A DNA stretch of 64,000 nt from Sapria himalayana (taxonomy: Eukaryota; Streptophyta; Magnoliopsida; Malpighiales; Rafflesiaceae): assembly GCA_029783825.1 (NCBI GenBank), contig JAREIK010012081.1, positions 27,506-91,505 of the forward strand, read 5' to 3'. The notes beneath the pieces are model-generated. The model had not been told where the DNA came from, made no database searches, and saw nothing but the letters and a program-made list of their open reading frames with translations. This document shows positions 54,274-64,000 of the stretch, in pieces. The translations under genes and the position numbers were made by a program. Numbering within the stretch: the stretch's first letter is position 1; each line of letters begins with the position of its first letter.

Positions 54274-54840
54274 TATCTATCTGTCTATCTACCTGTCTAT
54301 TTGTTAGTCTATTTGTTTATCTATTTATTTTGATTTGATTGACTTGTTTAATTTTCATACCGATATGGTACTATAATATTTTCCATACGAAGCTTATAGA
54401 ATAGAGGATTTTTCACTAGACATGCTGCACCACGACTAGGAAAGCATTGTCATATCTGAAAGATGGTTACTGGAGGAGCTAAGGGAGAGAAAGCAACTTC
54501 AATTTCATGGATAGTTTATACTTTATTCACTATATGTATGTATGTATGTAGTTATTAAACTTTCATCCTGTAAAATCTAGTTGCAAATTTCTTGTGCCTT
54601 GTGTTTGCAATTTCGAACAAACAAAGATGATTTTTGAAGCCCTGGTTAAGGTGTTTGTTCATATTTTTATTATGCTTATGACAGAATATCTAGCTGTTTG
54701 ATGTTCATGCTCCATAATAGATATTTACCCTCTACTTTATGTAAGTACTTGTACATATATATCAGTATATATGCATATGTACATATATAGGATAAAATGA
54801 GTTGCATATGCATTTTGACTTGCTTACAAAGATGTTTTAG

Positions 54841-55029
54841 GAAGGAGGGCTCCAGTTCAACCCAGATGATCTACCTCGGATTGTTCGGCATAATGCTCCA
54901 GCTACAGCATCTACTCTATCACTTACAACAGCACCTACAACAACCACATCAGGATTAGCAGCAGCAGATAGCTCTACCTCAGTATCTAACATCACACCAT
55001 CCAGACCAATATACATCTCAGCATCATGA
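54841..55029 (+). pseudogene. Probable last exon of a CACTA-encoded protein
   Basis: After an acceptor GATGTTTTAG (an in-frame stop sits just before it), 62 codons remain open to TGA at 55027-55029. The product starts EGGLQFNPDDLPRIVRHNAP and ends in a Thr/Ala/Ser-rich tail finishing RPIYISAS. Its GC is well above the AT-rich flanks. Such low-complexity C-terminal tails are common in plant transposon proteins, but no domain identifies it. The stretch at about 54440-54500 contains LEELRERKQLQFHG in another frame and could be part of an earlier exon. No complete gene is present. Confidence 0.4.
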
Positions 55030-55305
55030 TTATGACACTAGGTTGGATGATTGAGTGTATTGCATACTTTTTTTGTCTAAAACTTGGATTTGGGAATTCA
55101 TGTTTTTACTTTCTCTTGACTTATTTACTATATAGATGTAGTATAAATATTAGTTTGGTTGTTTAAATTATTTTTTACTATATTTATATAATATGCATGC
55201 ACTATTATACTTTTCTTTTGTTTCGTAATCTTGATATATATATATATATATATATATATAAGTAAGATATCAAACTCAAAATGGCAAAAAAATATTTACT
55301 AATTA

Positions 55306-55790
55306 ATTTACCGACCAAATTGAGACAAAAAACTGACCAAAATTTTTTAATATCACTAGTCAGTAAATGATTTCCAAAAGATTGGTACTACTTTTGGAGA
55401 CCATTTATAGACCAATGATATTAAAAAAATGTCGCCGTTTATTGTCATAATTTTGTCGGTTATTATTGATCATTTGGAGACCATTTACGGACCAATGATA
55501 TTAAAAAAAATGTGGGCGGTTATTGGTTGCAATTTTATCGGTAATTACCGACCATTTTGAGATCATTTACTGACCAATTTATTTTGGTCGGAAAATATTC
55601 GGTAATTGTTTGTCGGTAAATTGTCAGTAAATGGGCAGTAATTCACCGAGAAACTAATTTTTTGTAGGTGAAAAAATTACATATGGGATAAATTGCGACT
55701 AAATAAAGTTGGTCGGTAAATGCTCGGTAATTAGTTTACTGGCCAACAAATGCCAATTACCGACAAAATAATTGCTCAGTAATTGGGTGA
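55306..55790. repeat. TTACCGAC / TCGGTAA subterminal repeats
   Basis: The heptamer TCGGTAA and its complement TTACCGA, plus variants CAGTAA and TTACTGACC, occur many times in both orientations. A block containing GGAGACCATTTA-GACCAATGATATTAAAAAAAATG is repeated at about 55398 and 55474. This differs from the TAGCTAGGG repeats of the other CACTA copies. Confidence 0.75.
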
Positions 55791-55802
55791 ATTTTAGCAT
55801 TG

Positions 55803-58800
55803 ATATAGACAGACAGATTGACAGACAAATAGATGGGTAGATAGACAGATAGATAAATAGATAGATACACAGACAGAGAGATTACAGATGGATAAATACA
55901 CAAATAGATAGTTAAATTGGCACACAAATAGACAAATAGATAAAAATACAAATAGATAAACAAATAGTCAGAAAAATAGATAGAGAGATATAGATAGACA
56001 GTGAAATATACACTCAGATAGATAAACGAATAGACAAATAGATAGACAAATAGATATACGAACAGATAGATAGATTGATAGACAAACAGATAAATAGACA
56101 GGCAAACAGATAGATAGATAGATAGATAGACAGATAGAAAAAAAGATAGATAGACAAATAGACAAAAGGATAGACAGATAGATAGATAGACAGATAGTCA
56201 GACAAATAGACAGATATATAGAGAGACAAATAGAAAGGCTTACAGATTGATTGATATACATACAAATAGATAGAAAGATAGACAGATAGATAGACATCGA
56301 GATAAATAGATAGATAGATAAAAGGTAGATAGTTATATAAATAGTCAAAAAGATAGACAGATCAAAAGATAGATAGATAGACAGACAAACAAATAGAAAG
56401 ACAGACAGATAGAAAGACATATATAGAGACAGATAGACAGATAAATAGATAGATTGATAGAAAGAGAGACAGTAGATAGATAGATAGATAGATAGATAGA
56501 TATATAGATTGACAGACAAACAGATTGAGAGATAGATAGATAGATAGATAGGCAGATAGACAGATAGACAGATAGACAGATAGACAGATAGACAAATAGA
56601 CAGATAGACAGATAGACAGATAGATAGATAGACAGACATGCAGAAAGAAAGAAAGATAGATAGATAAACAAATAGACAGACATATAGACATACACATAAA
56701 GATAGAAAAATTAACAGATAGACATAAATATAGACAAATAGATAGACAGACAAATATGCAAATAGATAGACAGATAGAAAGGCATACAAATAGATAGAAT
56801 GATAGACTGATATATATACAGACATATAGTTAGTTATATACACAAATATATAGACAAATAAACAGACGGATAGACAGACACACAAATAGATAGATAGATA
56901 GATGAATAGATAGACACATAGATAGATTGACAAACAAATAGACTGACAGATATGCATACAAATATATAGATAACCAGATAGATAGATAGATAGATAGACA
57001 GACAGATAGATATATACATAGATAGAATATAGACAAATAGATAGACAGACTTTTGACTGATAGATAGATAGATAGACAGATAGCTATATAGACAGATAGA
57101 AAGACTGATAGATAGAAAGATAGACATAAAGATGGATAAACAGATAAATAGACAGACATACATATAGATATAGATAGACACATAGAAAGATAAATAGATA
57201 GACAGACACATCGACAAACAGATATATATACAGATAGACAAGCACATAGACATATAGATAGACAGAGAGAGAGAAATACATATAGATCGACGAAAAGACA
57301 TATTGATAGATAGTTAAAGAAACAAATAGATAGATAGACAAATAGATAGATAGACAAATAGATAGACAGATAGATAGACAGATAGATTGACAAAAAGATA
57401 TAGAGATAGATTGACAGATATATAGTCATACATATAGAAATACATATAGACAAATAGATAGAAAGACTGATAGATAGACTAATAGACAGCCGGATTAATA
57501 GACAGATAGACAAAAAGATAGATATATAGATAGACAGACAAATAGATAGACAAATAGATAGATAGATAGTCAGAAAGTTAAATAGATAGATAGATAGAAA
57601 GAAAGATAGATAGATAAATAGATAGACAGACAGATTCATAGATAGATAAATATATCGATAGATAAATAGATCGATTGATAGATATACAGATAGAAATATA
57701 GATAGATAGATATATAGATAGATAGACAGATAGATAGATCGATAGATTGAAAGATAGATATATAGACATATAGACACATAGATAGACGACAAATACACAA
57801 ACAAATTGATGAAAAATAGACAGACAGATAGATAAAAAGATAGAAATACAGATAGATAAAAAGAGATACAAATAGATAGACAGACAGATAAACAAATAGA
57901 TAGGCAGACAAATAGATATAAAAATATACAAATATATAGATAGATAGATTGACAGACAAATAAACATTTAGAGAGATAAATAGATAGACAGACAAATAAA
58001 TAGACAGATAGACTAGCACATAAACTGGCAGATAGACAGACAGACAGATAGACAGAAAGATAGATAGATAGATAGATAGACAGATAGATATATAGATAGA
58101 GAGAAAGAATGATAAACAAAGAGATAGATAAATAGATAGAGAGACAGATACATAGAAAGATAATATAAAGATAAATAGATAGATACATAGACATATAGAT
58201 AGATAGATAGATAGATAGACAGAAAGATAGTAAGACATATTAAGAGATAGATAGACAGACATATAGATAGACAGACATATAGATAAATAGATAGTATGAC
58301 ATATAAATAGACAGATAGATTGTTTGATAAAAATACTAATAGACAGACTAATAGAAAGATAGATAGATCGATATGTAGATAAATAGATAAACAAACAGAT
58401 AGACATATAGATAGAAAAAGTTATAGATATACAGATAGATAAACAAAAATATAAATAGACAGATAGACACACAAATAGATAGAATTACTAATAGAAAGAC
58501 TAATAGATAAACTAATACATAGACAGATAGATAGATAGATAGATAGACACATAGATAGACAGATAGATAGATAAATAGATAGATATATAGTCAAACATAT
58601 AGACAAACAGATAAACATACCGATAGAGAGACAGATAGACAAATAGATAGATAGATATATAGATAGTTATAGATAGACAAATAGATAAATAGATAGATGG
58701 AAAAATAAATAGAAAGATAAACAAAAAGATAGATAGATAGACAGATAGATAGACAAAAAGATAGACAAAAAGATAGACAAAAAGATAGACAAAAAGATAG

Positions 58801-59318
58801 ACAAAAAGATAGACAGAAAGAAGATAGACAGATTGACAGATAGATAGATATACAAATAGATAAATAGAAACACATATAGATAGATAGACAAATAGATAGA
58901 CAGATAAATAGATGGATAGATAGATAGATAGATAAACAAACAATTAGAGAGATATATAGACAAATAGATAGACACATAGGTAGACAGCCAAATAGATAGA
59001 CATATATATAGATAGATAGACATACAGATAGATATATAGAGAGATAGATAGACCAGAAAGAGAGATAGACAAACAGACAAATAGAATTATAGACAGATTG
59101 ATAAACATATAGATAGACAGATAGATAGATAGACAAACATATAGATAGATAGATATACAGATAGATATACATTCAAAAAGATAGATAGAGAGATTGATAG
59201 ATAGACATATATATAGACAAATAGACTGATAGATAGATAGATAGGCAAATAGATAGATAGATGGTAGAAATATAGATAGAAAAAAAGATAGATAGATAGA
59301 CAGACAGACAGATAGAAA
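55803..59318 (-). repeat. Degenerate GATA array, 3.5 kb
   Basis: GATA polarity, rich in GACA steps. It contains 8-bp AGACAGAT patches at about 56560-56625 and a 12-bp patch at 58748-58820. It ends inside a CACTA subterminal repeat at 59319. No gene is visible. Confidence 0.95.
58748..58820. repeat. 12-bp tandem patch (GATAGACAAAAA)
   Basis: The 12-mer GATAGACAAAAA is repeated about six times with only a final substitution, again a multiple of four bases. Confidence 0.92.
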
Positions 59319-59500
59319 GTATCTAAAGAATTTCTGTTGCTAAAATACATCGCTATATTCATGATGTAATGGCCATGGAAGTTTTATAGCTAAAATCCAT
59401 CACTATATTCAGTATGTAATTAGCTAGGGAAAATATTTCACTAAATCCGTTGCTAAATTATAGATTTTATTAGTTAGAAAAATTTTGTCGCTAAATCTGT

Positions 59501-59508
59501 AGCTAAAT
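59501..59508. repeat. hAT MITE target site duplication, left copy
   Basis: AGCTAAAT directly before the terminus TAGTGGTGTCAA; identical to 59983-59990. Confidence 0.92.
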
Positions 59509-59982
59509 TAGTGGTGTCAAATGGGCCGGGACGCACAGGCCCGACCCATTTTTTTAGGGCACGATCGTGCTTCCGTGTCGGGCCGGTAACGGCACGGTAC
59601 AACTGGGCCCGACACTGCCCGTAGGCACGGCGGGCCGTGCCGTCCCTTGCCTGGCCCGCTCGGGCTTGCCTAACCGAGCGGTTCGGGATACGGGGGACCA
59701 CGGGTCGGGTCGAATCAGACCCTACCCGTGGTCTTTTTTTGCGGGAGGGGCATCATGGGGTCGGGCTCACGGGACACCCGGCACGGGATAAACCCGTGCC
59801 GATTTGCCGTGCCGTGGGCCGAACCATGCCGGGCCAGGCACGGCACGGCATGGCTCGTGCCAAACCCGGGCACGACACAGGCCCGGGCACGGAATTTTTC
59901 CTTGCTGGGCCTACCCAAGAACGGCTGAACCATGCCGTGCCTCGTGCCGGACCGGGCCGGCCTGGCCCGATTGACACCTCTA
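59509..59982. mobile_element. GC-rich non-autonomous hAT element (MITE), 474 bp
   Basis: The ends are TAGTGGTGTCAAATGGGCC and, complemented from the right, TAGAGGTGTCAATCGGGCC, an inverted repeat with few mismatches. Perfect 8-bp duplications AGCTAAAT flank it, the length typical of hAT. The interior is strongly GC-rich with repeated GGGCCGG, GGCACGG and CCGTGCC words and no transposase, so it depends on another element to move. It sits within one 50-bp CACTA unit: subtracting its 474 bp plus one 8-bp duplication turns the 59469-to-60001 spacing of 532 into exactly 50. Open frames here on both strands are a consequence of high GC. Confidence 0.95.
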
Positions 59983-59990
59983 AGCTAAAT
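59983..59990. repeat. hAT MITE target site duplication, right copy
   Basis: AGCTAAAT directly after the terminus TTGACACCTCTA; identical to 59501-59508. Confidence 0.92.
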
Positions 59991-60887
59991 TATGGATTTT
60001 ATTAGCTAGGGAAAATCCTTCCCTAAATCCGTAGCTAAATAAAGGATTTTATTAGCTAGGGAAAATCCATCGCTAAATCCGTCAATAAATTATGGGTTTT
60101 ATTATATAGAGAAAATCTGTCGCTAAATCCGTTTGTAAATTACAGATTTTATTAGCTAGGGAAAATTCATGGCTAAATCCGAAGCTAAATTATTGATATT
60201 ATTAGCTAAGGAAAATCTATCACTAAATCCATCACTAAATTATTTGATTTTATTAGCTATAGAAAAGTCATCACTAAATTATGGATTTTACTAGCTAGAG
60301 AAAATACTTCGCTAAATTACGAATTTTATTAGCTATGGAAAATCCATTGCTAAATCTATCACTAAATTATTGATTTTATAAGCTAGGGAAAATCTGTCAC
60401 TTAATTTGTCGATAAATTACGGATTTTATTAGCTAGAAAAAATTTGTCACTAAATCTATCGCTAAATTATGGGTTTTTATTAGATAGGAAAAATCCATCG
60501 CTATATCCGTCGTTAAATTTAGGATTTTATTAGCAAGCAATATTATGTTGGTAATTTTGTCGCTTAATTCTCCACATTTATTGAGTAAAATTTACGAAAA
60601 TTTTCTGTTACAAATCCATTGCTAAATTAGATGCTAAATTCTCTACTTTTCTTTTGCAAAATTTACGAAAATTTTCCGTCGCTAATCTATCGCAAAATCC
60701 ATCGCTAAATTCCGAACTTTTCTTAAGCAGAATTTTCAAAAAAATTTCCATCGCTAATCCATTGCTAATTTTTATTAAAATAAAAAATCATAAATCCCTT
60801 GTTATTCCCTTGCTAATTCCTCGCTATTTAGCTAGGGATTTATCCCTAGCTAAAATTCCTTAGCTAAATATAAATTTTCTTGTAGTA

Positions 60888-63800
60888 TGTTTATCTGTTT
60901 ATCTATCTATCTATCAATCTGTCTATCTGTCTATCTATCTATATATCTATATGTATATATATCTCTCCATTTTCCTATCTGTCTATCTCTAAATTTGTCT
61001 ATAAGCCTTTCTACCAATCTGTCAATCTATCTATCTGTGTATCTAGCATGATCTGCCTATTAGTCTATCTAGCTATCTACCTATCTCCCAATCTATTTAT
61101 CTATATATTAATTTATCTATCAATTTTTCAATCAATTTATCTATCTATCTATATGACTATATATCTATATGACTATATATCTATCTGTCTATATATCTAA
61201 TTGTCTATCTATCTATCTGTCTATCTATATATCTATCTATTTATTAATCTATCTATGTATCTATCTATTTGTCTATCTATATATCAGTCTATCTAGCTAT
61301 CTATATGCCTATCTATAAATATGCTTATCTACCTATTTACCAATCTACATATCTATTTATCTGTTTATGTGCGTATCAGTCTATCTACCTATTTGCTTAT
61401 CTACCTATCAACCTATCTTCCTATTTTTCGATATGTCTATCTCTTTATCTTTTGTTTGCCTATATGTGTATCTATCTATCTAGTAATCTATTAATCTGCA
61501 TATTTGTTTATCTATCTCTTTGTATATCTATCTATATGTCTATCTTTCTATTTATCTATCTAAATTTCTATATATATATATATATATATATATCTATCTA
61601 TCTTTTTATCTATCTATCTAGCTATATATCTGTCTATCTATGTATCTAATTACCTACCTATCTATCTATATGCCTATCTGTCTATCTATCTATTTATATG
61701 CCTATCTGTCTATCTATCTGTCTATTTGTCTATTTGTCTATCTGAATATGTATCTATTTGTATATCTGTCTATCTGACAATCTACCTATTTGTCTTTCTA
61801 TCTATCTTTCTATCTGTCTATCTATTTAAGTTTCTATCTGTCTATCTCTCAATTTGTTTATCGAGCTTTTTATCAATTTGTTAATCTGTGAATTTGTAAA
61901 TATTTCAATCTGTCTACTTATGTATATTTCTATAAATCTTTTGTATATCTGACTATTTTTATAGTTGACTATCTTTATATCTATCTAACTATGTATCTTT
62001 CTATCTGTCTTCTTGTATATCTTTCTGTATATCTATCTATATGTTAATCTCTAAATCTATCAATCAATCTATCTGTCTATGTGTCTATTGTTCTATTTAT
62101 CTATCTGTCCATCTATCTGTCCATCTATCTGTCCATCTATCTGTCTATCAAATTATCTATCTATCTGGAATCTTGCCTTTCTACCTATGTAACTTCTATT
62201 TTTCTTCCTATCTGCTTATTTTTCTATCTATCTATCTACCTATTTGTCTATCTAACTATATGTCTATCTATCTATCTGTCTATCAATCAATCAATCTGAC
62301 TAACTAACTAACTATCTATCTATCTGTATGTCTATCTATTTATCATCTCTCTATTTGTCTATCTATGAATCTATATTTCTATCTATCTATCGATCTATCT
62401 TCTAAGTTGGCTATCTAGCAATCTATCTTTCTATCTATCTATATGTTATTCTGTCTTTCTGCTTATCTGCTTATCTATCTATCTGTCTATCTATCTATCT
62501 AGCAATTTATATCTCATTATGTATATTTGTCTTTCTTTTTATATTCCTATTTTCCTATCTATTTATCTATCTATATATATGTTCATCTATTTATCTCTCT
62601 ATCAATATATATATCCATCTATCTATTTGTCTGTTTATTTGTATATCTATCAATTTTTTTATCTATCTATCTTTCTATATGATTATGTGTCTATCTTTCT
62701 ATATGTCTATCTATCCATATTTATATCTCTTGATCTATTTATCAGTCTTTCTATCAATCTGTTAATCTATAGATCTATCAATATATCAATGTGCCTCTTT
62801 GTCTTTCTATCTATTTATCTATCTATCAATTGTTCAATCTATTTATCTATTTGTCTATCTATCAATCTATTTGTCTAACTATCTATCTATCTACCTATCT
62901 ATCTATCTATCTATCTAACTATCTATCTATCTATTTATCTATCTGTCGATCTATCTATCTGTCTATTTATCAATCTATGTATCTTTTTATCTATCTATTA
63001 GTCTATCTATCTATCTGTCTATCTATTTGTCTATCGATTTAACAATCTATCTGTCTATTTGTCTATTAGTCTATCTATCTATATCTCTATCTATCTATAT
63101 GTATATGTGTCTATCTGTCTATTTATCTATCAGTCTATATGCTTACCTATCTATTTACCTATCTATCTATCTTCCAATCTGACTATCTACATTTCTACAT
63201 ATCTATCTATATGTCTATCTATTTATTAATATATCTTTCTATCTATTTATCTATCAATCTATCTATCTATCATTCTATCTATCTATAATTCGACATGTCT
63301 ATCAATCAGTTTATCAATTTGTCAATGTGTCAATCTATCAATCTGTAAATCTTTTTATATATCTAGATTTTTATATGTCTTTCTATCTATTTGGGAATCT
63401 ATCTATCTATATATATGTCTATTTGTCTATTTATCTATTTATGTTTATATCTATTTATCTATCTACCTATTTACTAATATGTCTATATATTTATCTATCT
63501 TTCTATCTATCTATCTATATGTCTATCTATCTATTTGTCTATATATCTATCTTTTTATCTATCTATATATCTATCTGTCTGGCTATCTGACTATATGTCT
63601 ATCTATTTATCTATCTTTCTATCTATATATATATCTATCTTTTTATCTATATATATATATCTATCTATTTATTTATCTATCTATCTATTTGTCTTCCAAT
63701 CTTACTATCTGTCTACATGTCTATCAGACTATATATTTATCTACATATAAATATTATATCTATATGTCTATCTATCTATTTATTTATCTATCTATTTTGG

Positions 63801-64000
63801 TTTCTATAAATCTATCTTTTTGTCTATGTATCTATCTATTTATTTGTCAATATGTCTATCTATATACTTTTTATCTATCTATCAAACTATATAGCTATCT
63901 ATCAATTGATGTAGGTATCTATCTATCTCTCTAACTATCTATCTATCTATCTTACTTTATATCTATCTATCTGTATATCTTTCTATCTATCCATCTTTAT
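60888..64000 (+). repeat. Degenerate TATC array, continues past the window
   Basis: TATC polarity on plus, starting directly outside the CACTA terminus. It includes a TA run at about 61570-61592 and a 12-bp patch (ATCTATCTGTCC, about four copies, 62099-62146). No gene is visible. Confidence 0.95.
62099..62146 (+). repeat. 12-bp tandem patch (ATCTATCTGTCC)
   Basis: Near-perfect repetition of a 12-mer, three tetranucleotide steps, inside degenerate TATC array. Confidence 0.88.

Larger units (their letters stand above)
47815..54330 (+). repeat. Degenerate TATC array, 6.5 kb
   Basis: TATC polarity on plus. It is richer in TGTC and TTTG variants than the first array, with a recurring TCTCACCTATCTGTC-like word (47880, 48375, 48517, 49981, 50321, 50809). 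It contains a recent 0.38-kb tandem duplication, a 40-bp duplication and a 24-bp tandem patch. It ends abruptly at CACTA-internal sequence at about 54330. No gene is visible. Confidence 0.95.
54331..55802 (+). mobile_element. Truncated CACTA-like element fragment with a second type of subterminal repeat
   Basis: Begins where the TATC array stops, with sequence homologous (inverted) to 16150-15980 of the complete CACTA. It contains a possible last exon (54841-55029), a TA run at about 55235-55260 and, from about 55306, palindromic TTACCGAC/TCGGTAA words. A TTTTTTGTAGGTG at 55658-55670 resembles a CACTA terminus (TTTTTTGTAGTG expected) with one extra base, but the same TCGGTAA words continue to about 55790, so the true end is uncertain. 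The left part is missing and no target duplication was found. GATA array starts at about 55803. Confidence 0.65.
59319..60887. mobile_element. Truncated CACTA right end, hosting a hAT MITE
   Basis: Made of 50-bp ATTAGCTAGG-GAAAATCC-TCGCTAAATC-TCGCTAAATTA units in the same orientation as the right end of the complete CACTA. The unit word starts at 59369, 59419, 59469, then after the MITE at 60001, 60051, 60101, 60151 and 60201, with later units at 60378, 60428, 60479 and 60529. The right terminus TTTTCTTGTAGTA (60875-60887) is one base from the canonical TTTTCTTGTAGTG. The left side breaks inside a repeat unit next to GATA array, so the rest of the element is lost. Polarity of the flanking array differs on the two sides (GATA left, TATC right), so this is not a simple insertion. 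Confidence 0.85.

Noticed and set aside
55671..55802. Taking 55670 as a definite CACTA terminus
   Set aside because: The terminus-like word has an extra base and the same subterminal words continue beyond it, so the boundary is left open.
59474..60005. Overlapping Arg/Gly/Pro-rich open frames
   Set aside because: They lie in the GC-rich hAT MITE and are open on both strands because of base composition.

Overview
The window looks like repeat-rich, gene-poor nuclear DNA of a flowering plant. The evidence is a plant-type L1 LINE (DUF4283 plus zinc-knuckle ORF1; endonuclease, reverse transcriptase, zf-RVT and RNase H in ORF2), CACTA transposon ends with plant-type TAGCTAGGG/TCGCTAAA subterminal repeats, and a GC-rich hAT MITE with an 8-bp target duplication. 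I cannot name the species. No intact protein-coding gene, tRNA, rRNA or CRISPR array was found.

Layout: 1-277 is the end of a CACTA element. About 283-8415 is a degenerate TATC tetranucleotide array. 8416-15321 is the same array in the opposite polarity (GATA). A complete 9.4-kb CACTA element lies at 15325-24738. The GATA array resumes at 24742-35510, followed by an AT-rich island (35511-36020) and a short GATA stub. A full-span but dead LINE sits at 36259-42900. GATA continues at 42901-47803 and flips to TATC at 47815-54330. A broken CACTA-like fragment (54331-55802) leads to GATA at 55803-59318. A truncated CACTA right end carrying a nested hAT MITE (59319-60887) leads to TATC from 60888 to the window end. 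The arrays total about 44 kb, roughly two thirds of the window.

The most interesting structure is in the arrays. They are not plain microsatellite. In the GATA blocks, non-tetranucleotide anchor words recur in the same order about 1.0 kb apart, which indicates a higher-order repeat. The polarity flip at about 8.35 kb is the centre of a diverged inverted repeat with arms of at least 1.6 kb, and the flip at about 47.81 kb shows mirrored anchors suggesting a second one. Polarity also changes across the two broken CACTA fragments.

Insertion history can be read directly. The CACTA at 15325 (3-bp TSD) and the LINE (18-bp TSD, one mismatch) inserted into pre-existing GATA array. The hAT MITE inserted into one 50-bp subterminal repeat of an older CACTA; subtracting the MITE and one TSD copy restores the 50-bp phase exactly. 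The long low-complexity open frames (YLSI-type) in the arrays are a by-product of the TATC strand lacking stop codons and are not annotated as genes.
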